A DNA stretch of 64,000 bases from IDS-8 sp035304345 (GCA_035304345.1 DATGQE010000003.1:62001-126000), one strand, 5' to 3'. Counted from the stretch's first letter, positions 50,988 to 59,263 are shown. Notes: generated by a model from the letters alone, not told the origin. Numbers and translations: made by a program.

Positions 50988-51854
50988 TCAGGCGGTCATC
51001 GCCTGGCGCAGCTTCTTGATCGCGTTGCTCTCGATCTGGCGGATGCGCTCCGCCGACACGCCGTACTGGTCGGCGAGCTCGTGCAGCGTCTGCTTCTCCT
51101 CGGAGAGCCAGCGCGTCTCCAGGATGTGGCGGCTGCGGTCGTCCAGGTCCTCCAGCGCCTCGCTCATGCGCGCGGTGGCGTCATCGTGCCAGTCCGCGTC
51201 CTCCATGAGCTCCGCCGGGTCCGCGCCGGGGCTCGGCAGGTAGGCCGCGGGCGTGAACGCCGCCTCGTCGTCGGCCGCGTCCGGGCCCGGATCGAAGACC
51301 GCGTCGCGCGAGCTCAGGCGACGCTCCATTTCCGTCACTTCCTCGGTGCTGACGCCGAGATCGTCGGCTACCGCCTGCGTCTCGTCCTGCGACAGCCAGG
51401 CGAGGCTCTTCTTCGCCTTCCTCAGGTTGAAGAACAGCTTGCGCTGCGCCTTGGTGGTCGCCACCTTGACGATGCGCCAGTTGCGCAGCACGTACTCGTG
51501 GATCTCGGCCCGGATCCAGTGCACGGCGAAGGACACCAGGCGCACCCCGAAGTCCGGGTCGAAGCGCTTGACGGCCTTCATCAGGCCTACGTTGCCCTCC
51601 TGGATGAGGTCACCCAGCGGCAACCCGTAGCCGGTGTACCCCTTGGCGATGTGCACCACGAAACGCAGGTGCGCCATGACGAGCTGCCGGGCCGCCTGGA
51701 GGTCGTTCTCCTCCCGGAAACGGCGCGACAGGGCCTGCTCCTCGTCCCTGGACAGGACGGGGATAGAGCTGACGAGCTGGATGTAGGCATCCAGGCTGCC
51801 GACCGGGCCCAGCAGGGCCAGGTCACGATTGAGCGTTGCTACTGCCGTCGACAT
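50988..51854 (-). CDS. rpoH: RNA polymerase heat-shock sigma factor (sigma-32)
   Basis: RpoH directs RNA polymerase to heat-shock promoters. The 288-residue protein has region 2 (LIQEGNVGLMKAVKRFDPDF), the RpoH box QRKLFFNLRKAKK (137-149) that separates sigma-32 from other sigma-70 members, and a region 4 helix-turn-helix (TLHELADQYGVSAERIRQIE). The ATG at 51854 follows a strong purine-rich ribosome binding site (GGGAGGAAAGGAATTCA). It is located after ftsX as in E. coli, but has its own promoter overlapped by a perfect CIRCE element, so HrcA should repress it. Confidence 0.97.
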   Translation of the reverse strand: MSTAVATLNRDLALLGPVGSLDAYIQLVSSIPVLSRDEEQALSRRFREENDLQAARQLVMAHLRFVVHIAKGYTGYGLPLGDLIQEGNVGLMKAVKRFDPDFGVRLVSFAVHWIRAEIHEYVLRNWRIVKVATTKAQRKLFFNLRKAKKSLAWLSQDETQAVADDLGVSTEEVTEMERRLSSRDAVFDPGPDAADDEAAFTPAAYLPSPGADPAELMEDADWHDDATARMSEALEDLDDRSRHILETRWLSEEKQTLHELADQYGVSAERIRQIESNAIKKLRQAMTA

Positions 51855-51883
51855 TGAATTCCTTTCCTCCCTTTGCGCTGCGG

Positions 51884-51913
51884 ATTTTAGCACTCGGTCC
51901 CTTAGAGTGCTAA
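51884..51913 (-). promoter_or_regulatory. rpoH promoter (sigma-70 type)
   Basis: Minus strand TTAGCA (51913-51908, four of six -35 matches), an 18-bp spacer and TAAAAT (51889-51884, five of six -10 matches), about 30 bp upstream of the rpoH ATG. The entire spacer lies within the CIRCE element, so repressor binding would block RNA polymerase. Confidence 0.6.
51887..51913. promoter_or_regulatory. CIRCE element (HrcA operator) on rpoH
   Basis: TTAGCACTC at 51887-51895 and GAGTGCTAA at 51905-51913, separated by 9 bases: an exact match to the CIRCE consensus in both arms and in spacer length. CIRCE normally precedes groESL or dnaK/hrcA and is bound by the HrcA repressor, which is released on heat shock. 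Here it overlaps the rpoH promoter. Confidence 0.93.
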
Positions 51914-51997
51914 TTGACCGGTTGGTTCCGCGTGAAATCGTCTGGAAAGGCCAGTGAAATCAACGGCCTGTGATGGGTGCCGCGGACCGGGTGGCGA

Positions 51998-52963
51998 TCA
52001 GCGGGGCTCGATCGCCCGCATGTGGCGCGCCGCGGCCAGCCACGACCCGACGAGGCCCAAAGCCACGCCCGCGCCCACAATCGCCGCGCTCTCGGCCGGG
52101 CCGAGGGCCAGCAGGGTGTAGTCACTGTCATAGAGACCGGCAAGGCGCCGGGCCGGTTCCTCGAGCGCGTGCAGCCCGTAGGCGACGAGCAGGAGCGCCC
52201 CGACACCGCCGCCCAGCCCGTACCACGCTCCCGAGTAGAGGAAGGGCCGCCGGACGAAGCCGTTGCTCGCCCCGATCAACTTGGTCACCTCGATCTCGTC
52301 CCGCCGGTTCTGGATGTCGAGCCGGATGGTGTTGCCGATGATCACCACGATGGCGGCCGCGAGCAGCACGGCGCCGATCGAGACCGCGCGCTCGAGGATC
52401 TCGAGGATCGCGTGGAAGCGCCGCACCCACTCGGTGTCTGCCTGCACCAAGTCCACCTCGGGCAGGCTCCCGAGCTCCTCGGTGAGCAGCGCGATCGAGG
52501 CCTCGGTATTGGCGGCGCTCGGGCGCACGACGAGCGTGTGCGGCAGCGGATTCTCCGGCAGCGCATCGAGCGCTGCGCCGAAGCCCGACACCGCCTTGAA
52601 CTCGGCAAGCGCGCGCTCGGCCGGGATCAGCGTCACGCTCTCGACGTCCGCGCGCCGGCCGACGAGCTCCGCGATCCGCTCCGCGTCCGCGACCGCGGTG
52701 CCCTCGACGAGGTACACGGCGAAATCGAGGGCATTGGCCCAGCCCCCGCTCAAGACCTGCACGTTCCTGATCGCGAGGTGCAGGGCGGCCGGCAGGGCGA
52801 GGGTCACCGCGATCACGAGCACCGTGAGCAGGCTCGCGAACGGCTGCCGTGCAAGCCTGCCGAGCGCGCCGACGGCGGTCGCGGCATGCCGCCTGAGCCA
52901 CGTGCCGGGGCCGCGCCTGCCCGCCACGGGCAGCCAGTTCGCCGGCGTCTCCCTCACGGCCAC
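51998..52963 (-). CDS. ftsX: Cell-division protein FtsX
   Basis: FtsX is the membrane half of the FtsEX complex that activates septal peptidoglycan hydrolases. The 321-residue protein has a cytoplasmic N-terminus, a first membrane segment (about 44-65, LLTVLVIAVTLALPAALHLA), a periplasmic domain (about 70-190) and three further membrane segments (from AVSIGAVLLAAAIVVIIGNTI onward) around DIQNRRDEIEVTKLIGASN. The start is GTG, overlapping the ftsE stop by 10 bp. rpoH follows on the same strand with its own promoter. Confidence 0.96.
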   Translation of the reverse strand: MAVRETPANWLPVAGRRGPGTWLRRHAATAVGALGRLARQPFASLLTVLVIAVTLALPAALHLAIRNVQVLSGGWANALDFAVYLVEGTAVADAERIAELVGRRADVESVTLIPAERALAEFKAVSGFGAALDALPENPLPHTLVVRPSAANTEASIALLTEELGSLPEVDLVQADTEWVRRFHAILEILERAVSIGAVLLAAAIVVIIGNTIRLDIQNRRDEIEVTKLIGASNGFVRRPFLYSGAWYGLGGGVGALLLVAYGLHALEEPARRLAGLYDSDYTLLALGPAESAAIVGAGVALGLVGSWLAAARHMRAIEPR

Positions 52964-53670
52964 TGCGCGGGCGCCCCGGCGTAGTCGAACGCCACGTCGT
53001 CGTCCTCGTCCTCACCCGTCGGCGCCAGGCTGCCGTTGGCGAGCGCGATGCGCCGGCAGCCGAGCCGGTCGATGAGCGCGAGATCGTGGCTCGCGATCAG
53101 GATGGTGACACCCACCTCGTTGAAGCGGCGGAAAATGCGCATGACCTCCAGCGACAGGTCCGGGTCCAGGTTGCCGGTGGGCTCGTCGGCGATCAGGAGC
53201 TTCGGCCGGCTCACGATCGCGCGGGCAATGCCGACGCGCTGCTGCTCGCCGGTCGAGAGCGTCTCCGGCAGGCGCCGCTCCTTGCCGAGGAGCCCGACCT
53301 GGTCGAGCGCCGCGCGCACGCGGCGCCCGGCCTCGCGGTGCGTCATGCCCGCGATGACCAGGGGGAGGGCGACGTTGTCGAACACCGGCCGGTCGTACAG
53401 GAGCTTGTGGTCCTGGAACACCATGCCGATCTGCCGGCGGTAGCGGGGGATGCGGCGGCGCGAGATGCGCCGGGTGTTCTGGCCGTCGACGATCACCTGG
53501 CCGCGGGTCGGCCGGTCGATCAGGGCGATCAGCCTGAGCAGGGTGCTCTTGCCGGCGCCCGAGTGGCCGGTCACGAACACCATTTCCCCCCGCTCGACCG
53601 TCAGGCTCAGGTCGCGCAACGCTTCCTGGCCGCCGGGAAAGCGCTTGGTGACGTTCTCGATACGGATCAA
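52954..53670 (-). CDS. ftsE: Cell-division ATP-binding protein FtsE
   Basis: The ABC-type ATPase partner of FtsX. The 238-residue protein has Walker A GHSGAGKST, Q-loop VFQDHKLL, an ABC signature with a Gly-to-Thr change (LSTGEQQR), Walker B LLIADEPTGNLD and H-loop ASHDL. Compared with E. coli FtsE, the C-terminus has an acidic Glu/Asp-rich extension (GEDEDDDVAF). The start is TTG in a TTGA overlap with the ftsY stop; a GGAGGGGGA ribosome binding site supports it. No alternative start precedes the conserved IRIENVTKRF. Confidence 0.96.
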   Translation of the reverse strand: MIRIENVTKRFPGGQEALRDLSLTVERGEMVFVTGHSGAGKSTLLRLIALIDRPTRGQVIVDGQNTRRISRRRIPRYRRQIGMVFQDHKLLYDRPVFDNVALPLVIAGMTHREAGRRVRAALDQVGLLGKERRLPETLSTGEQQRVGIARAIVSRPKLLIADEPTGNLDPDLSLEVMRIFRRFNEVGVTILIASHDLALIDRLGCRRIALANGSLAPTGEDEDDDVAFDYAGAPAQWP

Positions 53671-54653
53671 TCCGCGTCGTCCCCCTCCGCCGTCGCCGGG
53701 CGCAGCAGCGCGTCCACGTATTCCTCCGCGACGAACGGCTGCATGTCCTCGAGCGCCTCGCCGATCCCGATGTAGCGCACCGGGATCCCGAAGCGGTCGG
53801 CGATCGCGAGCAGTATGCCGCCTTTCGCCGTGCCGTCGAGCTTCGTCACCGCGAGGCCGGTGACGCCCAGGGCGGCGTGGAACTTCTCCACCTGCGACAG
53901 CGCATTCTGGCCGATCCCCGCGTCCAGCACGAGCAGCACCTCGTGCGGCGCCGCCGGGTCCCGCCGGGCGAGCACCCGCTTGATCTTGGCGAGCTCGTCC
54001 ATCAGCCCCTGCTGGCTCTGCAGCCGCCCGGCGGTGTCCGCGATCAGCACGTCGATGCCCCGCGCGCGCGCCGCGTCCAGCGCGTCGAACACCACCGCCG
54101 CGGGGTCCGCGCCCCGCTCCTGCGCGATGACCGGCACCGCGTTGCGCTCGCCCCAGGCCTTGAGCTGCTCGATCGCCGCGGCGCGGAACGTGTCGCCGGC
54201 GGCGAGCATGACGGCGAGCCCTTCCTGCTGGAAGCGCCGCGCCATCTTGCCGATGGTCGTGGTCTTGCCGGCCCCGTTCACGCCGACGACGAGGATGACG
54301 AACGGCTGGGCGCTCGTCGGGTCGAGCGGCTGCTCGACGGGCTCCAGCAGGTCGACGAGGATGCGCCGCAGGCCGGCGTTCAGCGCTTCCACGTCCTTGA
54401 GCTCGCGCCGCGCGAGGCGGTCGCGGAGCTGCCCGAGGATGCGCTCGGTCGCCTCGATCCCGACGTCCGCGAGCACGAGCCTCGATTCGAGCTCCTCGAG
54501 GACGTCCTCGTCGATCCGGCCGCCGGGCACGAGCTTCGCGAGGTCGGTTCCGAGCCAGCCGGCGCCCCGGTTCAGGCGCGCGCGCAGGCGCTTGACGAAC
54601 CCCTCGCGCGCCGGAGCCGCTTCGGGTTTTGCCTTGTCCTTACGCCTGAACAC
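53667..54653 (-). CDS. ftsY: Signal recognition particle receptor FtsY
   Basis: FtsY docks ribosome-nascent chain-SRP complexes at the membrane. The 328-residue protein has the NG domain: N domain from about 20 (FVKRLRARLNRGAGWLGTDL), the GTPase motifs GVNGAGKTTT (G1), DTAGRLQSQQGLMDEL (G3) and TKLDGTAKGG (G4), and the C-terminal GIGEALEDMQPFVAEEYVDAL. The long acidic A domain of E. coli FtsY is absent. I take the GTG at 54653 (reads MFRRKDKAKPEAAP); no strong ribosome binding site is visible. Divergent from rsmD. Confidence 0.95.
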   Translation of the reverse strand: MFRRKDKAKPEAAPAREGFVKRLRARLNRGAGWLGTDLAKLVPGGRIDEDVLEELESRLVLADVGIEATERILGQLRDRLARRELKDVEALNAGLRRILVDLLEPVEQPLDPTSAQPFVILVVGVNGAGKTTTIGKMARRFQQEGLAVMLAAGDTFRAAAIEQLKAWGERNAVPVIAQERGADPAAVVFDALDAARARGIDVLIADTAGRLQSQQGLMDELAKIKRVLARRDPAAPHEVLLVLDAGIGQNALSQVEKFHAALGVTGLAVTKLDGTAKGGILLAIADRFGIPVRYIGIGEALEDMQPFVAEEYVDALLRPATAEGDDAD

Positions 54654-54715
54654 GACGCCGGGACCGTGGGGCCGATACCATTGGGAAAGCGAAGCCGGGA
54701 ATCCGATGAGAGAGC

Positions 54716-55348
54716 ATGGGGAGACGCAAGGCACCCGTCCCTGACACCTCGCCACCGGGACGGGTGCGTATTGTAGCGGGAAAATGGCGCGGCCGGCGCC
54801 TCCCGGTGCCGGACGTGCCGGGCCTGCGGCCGACGCCGGACCGCATTCGCGAGACGCTGTTCAACTGGCTGGCGCCACGCCTCGAAGGCGCCCGCTGCCT
54901 CGATCTCTTCGCGGGCACGGGCGTGCTGGGCTTCGAGGCGCTGTCGCGCGGCGCGCGCGAGGTGCTGTTCGTCGAGCGCTCCCCGGTCGCCGTGCGCGCG
55001 CTCGAGCGCGCCGCCGCCGCGCTCGGCGCCACCGGGGCGCGGATTCACGCGGGTGACGCGCGCGAGCTCCTGCAGGGCGGCGGGCCCGGTACGTACGACG
55101 TTGCGTTCCTCGATCCGCCGTTCGATCCCGCCGGCGGGGACCGGCTGACGGAATTGTGTAGACTCCTCGCCGAAGGCCGCTGGCTCGCACCCGGTGCGGT
55201 CGTCTACCTGGAAAGGGGCGGCGGCGAGCCCGAGCCTTCGCTGCCGGAAGGCTGGCAGACGATGCGCGAGAAACGTGCCGGTAATGTGCGTTATTCACTC
55301 GTCCTGGCCGGAGGCGGCGCCGGGCAAGCGAGGGAGGAGCAGCGATGA
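54716..55348 (+). CDS. rsmD: 16S rRNA (guanine-966-N2) methyltransferase
   Basis: RsmD methylates G966 of 16S rRNA. The 210-residue protein has VRIVAGKWRGRRL, RPTPDRIRETLFNWL, the AdoMet-binding LDLFAGTGVLGFEALSRGA and the catalytic DPPF motif in VAFLDPPFDPAG. About 15 unconserved residues precede the core. The start ATG at 54716 follows a GAGAG sequence. The stop overlaps coaD in an ATGA. The divergent arrangement ftsY/rsmD-coaD is common in gammaproteobacteria. Confidence 0.95.
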   Translation: MGRRKAPVPDTSPPGRVRIVAGKWRGRRLPVPDVPGLRPTPDRIRETLFNWLAPRLEGARCLDLFAGTGVLGFEALSRGAREVLFVERSPVAVRALERAAAALGATGARIHAGDARELLQGGGPGTYDVAFLDPPFDPAGGDRLTELCRLLAEGRWLAPGAVVYLERGGGEPEPSLPEGWQTMREKRAGNVRYSLVLAGGGAGQAREEQR

Positions 55349-55830
55349 CGGTATCCGCAATGTATCCCGGTACGTTCGATCCCATCACGCTCGGACACGA
55401 GGATCTCGTGCGCCGTGCATTGCGCCTGTTCGACCGGGTCGTGGTCGCGATCGCGGCCAACCCGGGCAAGGCGCCGATGTTCCGGCTCGAGGAGCGCGTG
55501 GCCCTCGCGCAGGAGGTGCTCGCGCCGTTCGACCGCGTCGAGGTGATGGGCTACGAGGGCCTCACCGTCGAGTTCGCGCGCGAGCACGGGCTCGCCGTGA
55601 TCATCCGGGGGCTGCGCGCCGTCTCCGATTTCGAGTACGAGTTCCAGCTCGCCAACATGAACCGGCACCTGACGGACGAGGTCGAGACGGCATTCCTGAC
55701 GCCGACGGAGACCTACACCTACATCTCCTCGAGCCTGGTGCGGGAGATCGCGGCCTTGGGCGGCGACATCTCCGAGTTCGTCTCTCCGGCCGTCAGGCAG
55801 GCGCTGCTCGAGCGCGTCGGCCGCGCGTAA
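55345..55830 (+). CDS. coaD: Phosphopantetheine adenylyltransferase
   Basis: CoaD makes dephospho-CoA from 4'-phosphopantetheine and ATP. The 161-residue, nucleotidyltransferase-fold enzyme has GTFDPITLGHEDLV (the T/HxGH motif), IIRGLRAVSDFEYEFQLA and the ISSS-type motif in YTYISSSLVREIA. It has a GAGGGAGGAG ribosome binding site and overlaps rsmD by 4 bp. coaBC, another CoA-pathway gene, is 4 kb downstream. It converges on mutM with a single-base gap. Confidence 0.97.
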   Translation: MTVSAMYPGTFDPITLGHEDLVRRALRLFDRVVVAIAANPGKAPMFRLEERVALAQEVLAPFDRVEVMGYEGLTVEFAREHGLAVIIRGLRAVSDFEYEFQLANMNRHLTDEVETAFLTPTETYTYISSSLVREIAALGGDISEFVSPAVRQALLERVGRA

Positions 55831-55831
55831 G

Positions 55832-56644
55832 CTACCGCTGGCACTGCCGGCAGTAGAACGTCGAGCGCTGGCCGATCACGGCGACCGCGAGCGGCTCCCG
55901 GCAGCGCGGGCAAGCCTCGTCCTCGCGGCCGTAGACCTTGAGCTCCTGCGCGAAATAGCCCGGCTCGCCGTCCGCGCCGTGAAAGTCGTTGAGCGTCGTG
56001 CCGCCTGCCTCGATCGCGCGGTCGAGCACGTCGCGGATGGCCTGCGCCAGCCGTTCCATGCGCGGCAGGCTGATGCGGTCGGCGCGGCGCTTCGGGTGGA
56101 TCCCGGCTTCGAACAGCGCTTCGTTCGCGTAGATGTTGCCGACGCCCGCCACGACCGCCGCGTTCATGATGAACGACTTGACCGCGACCCGCCGGCCGCG
56201 GGCCCGCGCATGCAGGTAGGCACCGTCGAAGCCCGGATCGAGCGGCTCGGGGCCGAGGTCCCGGAGCAGGGGGTGAGCATCCGGGTCGGGGGTCCACAAG
56301 AGCGACCCGAAGCGGCGCGGGTCGCGAAAACGCAGGGCCTTGCCGCTGTCCACGACGATGTCGACGTGATCGTGGGCGCCGGGCGGCTCGGCCGGGTCGG
56401 CGATCCGCAGGCTGCCCGACATCCCGAGGTGCAGGAGCAGGGTCCCGCCGTCGGTGTCGAACAGCAGGTACTTGGCCCGCCGCCTCAGGCGGCGAATGAA
56501 TTTTCCGGGCAGCTCACGGTCGATATCCGGCGGGACGGGCCAGCGGAGCCTGCGCTCGCGCACGGTGATGCCGGTGACGCGCCGCTTTTCGAGCCACGGT
56601 GCGATGCCGCGACGGCTCGTTTCGACTTCCGGAAGTTCTGGCAT
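55832..56644 (-). CDS. mutM: Formamidopyrimidine-DNA glycosylase
   Basis: MutM (Fpg) excises 8-oxoguanine and cleaves the resulting abasic site. The 270-residue protein has the catalytic Pro2-Glu3 (MPELPEVETSRRG), the beta-loop Lys region (LLHLGMSGSLRI), the H2TH motif (KSFIMNAAVVAGVGNIYANE) and a C-terminal zinc finger with four Cys (CPRC and CRQC) around the DNA-contacting GQRSTFYC. The start at 56644 is fixed by the catalytic N-terminal Pro. It is divergent from the desaturase gene. Confidence 0.97.
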   Translation of the reverse strand: MPELPEVETSRRGIAPWLEKRRVTGITVRERRLRWPVPPDIDRELPGKFIRRLRRRAKYLLFDTDGGTLLLHLGMSGSLRIADPAEPPGAHDHVDIVVDSGKALRFRDPRRFGSLLWTPDPDAHPLLRDLGPEPLDPGFDGAYLHARARGRRVAVKSFIMNAAVVAGVGNIYANEALFEAGIHPKRRADRISLPRMERLAQAIRDVLDRAIEAGGTTLNDFHGADGEPGYFAQELKVYGREDEACPRCREPLAVAVIGQRSTFYCRQCQR

Positions 56645-56764
56645 AATGGCTCACGCGACCGGCACGACGTGACCCGGCGCACAGTTTGCTGCCGGTCGCC
56701 GTGGACGTCCCACCCGAAATGGCGAAACCGGCGACCCGGTCGCAGGATCGGCGGCGCCAGGCAT

Positions 56765-56770
56765 TATACT
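56765..56770 (+). promoter_or_regulatory. Possible -10 box of the desaturase gene
   Basis: TATACT (five of six consensus bases) 32 bp before the desaturase ATG at 56802, in the 157-bp gap divergent from mutM. No convincing -35 is present, so regulation by another factor or an extended promoter is possible. Confidence 0.4.
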
Positions 56771-56801
56771 CACCCACGGCAATACCTTTGGAAAAACCCG
56801 G

Positions 56802-57977
56802 ATGGAATACCTTTACGGCCTGCTCAACCTGTCCTTCTGGCAATACGTGATCGTCACGGTCGCCATGGTGCAGCTCACGATGATGGCGGTCACGCTGTAC
56901 CTGCACCGCGACCAGGCGCATCGCGCGCTCGACCTGCACCCGGCGCTGCGGCATTTCTTTCGTTTCTGGATCTGGTGCACCTCGGGCATGCTCACGAAGG
57001 AATGGGTGGCCGTGCACCGCAAGCACCACGCCTTCTGCGAAACCGCCGACGATCCCCACAGCCCGCAGATCTACGGGCTGAAAAAGGTCCTGCTCGAAGG
57101 GGCCGAGCTCTACCGGGCCGAGAAGAACAACCCGGAGACGCTGGAGAAGTTCGGGCGTGGCTGCCCGGACGACTGGATCGAGCGCAACGTGTACCTGCGC
57201 TTTCCGTACGGCGGCATCGTGCTCACCGTCGTCGCCGACCTGCTGCTTTTCGGCGTGCCGGGAATCATCATCATCGCCGTGCAGATGATCTCGATGCCGG
57301 TGTTCGCCGCCGGCGTGATCAACGGCCTCGGCCACCACACCGGCTACCGCAACTTCGAATGCGACGACGCCGCCACGAACCTCATCCCGTGGGCGTTCCT
57401 GATCGGCGGCGAGGAGCTGCATAACAACCACCATGCATTCCCGACTTCCGCCAAGTTCTCGGTGCGGAGCTGGGAATTCGACATCGGCTGGATGTACATC
57501 TGCATCCTGCGCGCGCTAAGGCTCGCGAAGGTGAAGAAGGTGGCGCCCAAGCCGTTGCTCACGAAGGATCCGCAACCGCACGTGGACCTCGACAACCTGC
57601 GCGCGATCATCGTCAACCGCATGCACGTGCTCAGGGATTACACCCGGCAGGTGACGCTCCCGGTGCTGAAGCGCGAAAGCGCGAAGGTCACCGGCATCCG
57701 GCTGTGGAGCGTGCGCAAGCTGTTCATCCGCACTCCCGTGCTCCTCGACGAAGCGGCGCGCCGCCGCCTCGGCGAGCTCCTGTCGGACAACGCGGCGCTC
57801 CGGACGGTGCACGAGTTCCGCGAGCGCCTCGCGAAGCTCTGGAGCGGGGCGAACATGAGCAACGAGCGGCTGCTGCAGCACCTGCGCGAATGGTGCGCGG
57901 AAGCCGAGGCCAGCGGCATCAAGGTGCTCGAGGATTTCGCCGCGCGGTTGCGCTCGTACCAGCTCGCCACCGCATAG
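56802..57977 (+). CDS. Membrane fatty-acid desaturase (delta-9 type)
   Basis: A 391-residue integral membrane di-iron desaturase that introduces a double bond into acyl chains, altering membrane fluidity. The three His boxes are HRDQAHR (about 36-42), HRKHH (about 72-76) and HNNHH (about 207-211), with WTS-type spacing and four membrane segments. The C-terminal 150 residues form a long charged cytoplasmic extension (HVDLDNLRAIIVNRMHVLRDYTRQ...) seen in DesA-like enzymes of Pseudomonas and relatives. It ends just before a strong intrinsic terminator. The substrate (phospholipid or acyl-CoA) cannot be read from sequence. Confidence 0.92.
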   Translation: MEYLYGLLNLSFWQYVIVTVAMVQLTMMAVTLYLHRDQAHRALDLHPALRHFFRFWIWCTSGMLTKEWVAVHRKHHAFCETADDPHSPQIYGLKKVLLEGAELYRAEKNNPETLEKFGRGCPDDWIERNVYLRFPYGGIVLTVVADLLLFGVPGIIIIAVQMISMPVFAAGVINGLGHHTGYRNFECDDAATNLIPWAFLIGGEELHNNHHAFPTSAKFSVRSWEFDIGWMYICILRALRLAKVKKVAPKPLLTKDPQPHVDLDNLRAIIVNRMHVLRDYTRQVTLPVLKRESAKVTGIRLWSVRKLFIRTPVLLDEAARRRLGELLSDNAALRTVHEFRERLAKLWSGANMSNERLLQHLREWCAEAEASGIKVLEDFAARLRSYQLATA

Positions 57978-57997
57978 CCCATCGCGAGCCAGCAGAC

Positions 57998-58026
57998 AAA
58001 AAAGCCCGCCGAACGGCGGGCTTTTT
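57998..58026. terminator. Bidirectional intrinsic terminator
   Basis: A hairpin with arms GCCCGCCG and CGGCGGGC around a 2-base AA loop, preceded by six A and followed by five T. It is a classical rho-independent terminator usable on both strands, between the convergent desaturase and rpmB-rpmG operons. Confidence 0.93.
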
Positions 58027-58034
58027 CTCTTCCG

Positions 58035-58059
58035 GGTCGCGCGCGGTGCGCGCTCCTAC
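58035..58059. repeat. REP-like palindromic element (copy 3)
   Basis: Minus strand begins GTAGGAGCGCGCACC and continues into a GC palindrome. The TAG at its start (58058-58056 on the minus strand) is the stop codon of rpmG. It resembles the copies at 44584, 61133 and 63410, and REP elements of Pseudomonas that likewise begin GTAGGAGCG. Confidence 0.5.
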
Positions 58060-58211
58060 TTGATCTTGGCTTCCTTGTAGATGACGTGCTTGCGGGCGAC
58101 CGGGTCGTACTTCCGCGTCTCCATCTTGTCCGGGTGCAGCCGCTTGTTCTTGGTGGTGGTGTAGAAGTGGCCTGTGCCGGCGCTGGAGACGAGCCTGATT
58201 TTCTCACGCAT
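58056..58211 (-). CDS. rpmG: 50S ribosomal protein L33
   Basis: A 51-residue ribosomal protein: it begins MREKIRLVSSAGTGHFYTTT, with KNKRLHPDKMETRKYDPVAR next and the C-terminus HVIYKEAKIK. It lacks the zinc-binding Cys pairs of the Cys-positive L33 form, so it is the zinc-free type. It starts at ATG 58211, 22 bp after rpmB. The rpmB-rpmG order is universal in proteobacteria. Its stop codon lies in a REP-like repeat. Confidence 0.97.
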   Translation of the reverse strand: MREKIRLVSSAGTGHFYTTTKNKRLHPDKMETRKYDPVARKHVIYKEAKIK

Positions 58212-58233
58212 GACGATACCTCCGACGCGTCAC

Positions 58234-58470
58234 TCAGACCCGCTGGCCCTGTGCCCGAAGGTCGGCCAGCACCTTCTCGATACCGTGCTTGTCGATGATG
58301 CGCATGCCCTGGTGCGATACGCGCAGGCGCACGAACCGCTTCTCCGACTCCACCCAGAAACGCTTGTACTGGAGGTTCGGCAGGAAGCGCCGCCGCGTCT
58401 TGTTGTTGGCGTGGGAAACGTTGTTGCCGCTCCGCGGCCCCTTCCCGGTCACCTGGCACACTCGGGACAT
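58234..58470 (-). CDS. rpmB: 50S ribosomal protein L28
   Basis: A 78-residue ribosomal protein: MSRVCQVTGKGPRSGNNVSH, then KTRRRFLPNLQYKRFWVESE and RLRVSHQGMRIIDKHGIEKV. It starts at ATG 58470, as in other L28 proteins. It is the first gene of rpmB-rpmG, transcribed from the promoter at 58530-58558 with a leader of about 50 bases. Like E. coli L28 it lacks zinc-binding Cys pairs. Confidence 0.97.
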   Translation of the reverse strand: MSRVCQVTGKGPRSGNNVSHANNKTRRRFLPNLQYKRFWVESEKRFVRLRVSHQGMRIIDKHGIEKVLADLRAQGQRV

Positions 58471-58529
58471 GGTATAAGTCTCTGATTTCTCGAAAAACAC
58501 GCCCGCAGGGGGCGGGCGGGGAGCGGCAC

Positions 58530-58558
58530 TTTATACCAGCCCGCCCCGCGCCGTTCAA
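58530..58558 (-). promoter_or_regulatory. rpmB-rpmG promoter (sigma-70)
   Basis: Minus strand TTGAAC (58558-58553), a 17-bp spacer and TATAAA (58535-58530) preceded by TGG, giving a good -35 and -10. It lies about 60 bp before the rpmB ATG. Confidence 0.75.
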
Positions 58559-58591
58559 GGCCCGCTCGGCGTGCCGCGGCGGTAAGCGCCT

Positions 58592-59263
58592 TCAGAGGAG
58601 GCCGCGGGCGGCAAGCGAGGTGCTCGCGGCGTCGCCGATGATGAGGTGGTCGAGCAGCCTTATGTCCACGAGCTCGAGCGCCGCCTTGAGCCGGCGCGTG
58701 ATGCGCTCGTCGGCCTGGCTGGGCTCCGCCACCCCGGAGGGGTGGTTGTGCGCCAGGATGACGGCCGCGGCGTTCACGGCCAGCGACTGCTTGACCACCT
58801 CGCGCGGGTACACGCTGGTGCCGTCGATCGTGCCGCGAAACAGCTCCTCGAAGGCGATGACGCGGTGCCGGTTGTCGAGGTAGAGGCAGCAGAACAGCTC
58901 GTGCGGCAGGCCGCGCAGCCGGGCCATCAGGAACGCCTCGGTGTCGGCCGGGCTGCGGATCGGCTGCCCGGGCGTCAGCGCCTGCTCGAAGTAACGCCGG
59001 GCGAGCTCGGGGACGGCGCGGAGCACGCCGAGGCGCGCCGGCCCGATGCCCGCCTCGGCGCACAGCTCGCGGTCCGGGGCGTCCAGGAGCCCCCGCACGC
59101 CGCCGAAGCGTTCGAGCAGGCGCTCCGCGAGCGCGAGGGCGTCACCGGCACGCCGGCCGCGGCTGAGGAGCGTCGCGACGAGCTCCGCCTCCGAAAGCGA
59201 TGCGGCGTTCGCCGCCGGCGGCGGCTTTCGCGGGCGTGGCCCGCCCAGGCGGAAGGACGGCAT
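58592..59263 (-). CDS. radC: RadC family protein (JAMM/MPN domain)
   Basis: A 223-residue protein with an N-terminal helix-hairpin-helix region (AELVATLLSRGRRAGDALALAE; AGIGPARLGVLRAVPELARR) and a C-terminal JAMM metalloprotease-like fold with the signature ILAHNHPSGVAEPSQADE (His-x-His and Asp metal ligands) and a terminal ARGLL. Despite the name, RadC is not proven to act in DNA repair. It is located upstream of rpmB-rpmG with a 121-bp gap and divergent from coaBC, a conserved gammaproteobacterial order. Confidence 0.96.
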   Translation of the reverse strand: MPSFRLGGPRPRKPPPAANAASLSEAELVATLLSRGRRAGDALALAERLLERFGGVRGLLDAPDRELCAEAGIGPARLGVLRAVPELARRYFEQALTPGQPIRSPADTEAFLMARLRGLPHELFCCLYLDNRHRVIAFEELFRGTIDGTSVYPREVVKQSLAVNAAAVILAHNHPSGVAEPSQADERITRRLKAALELVDIRLLDHLIIGDAASTSLAARGLL

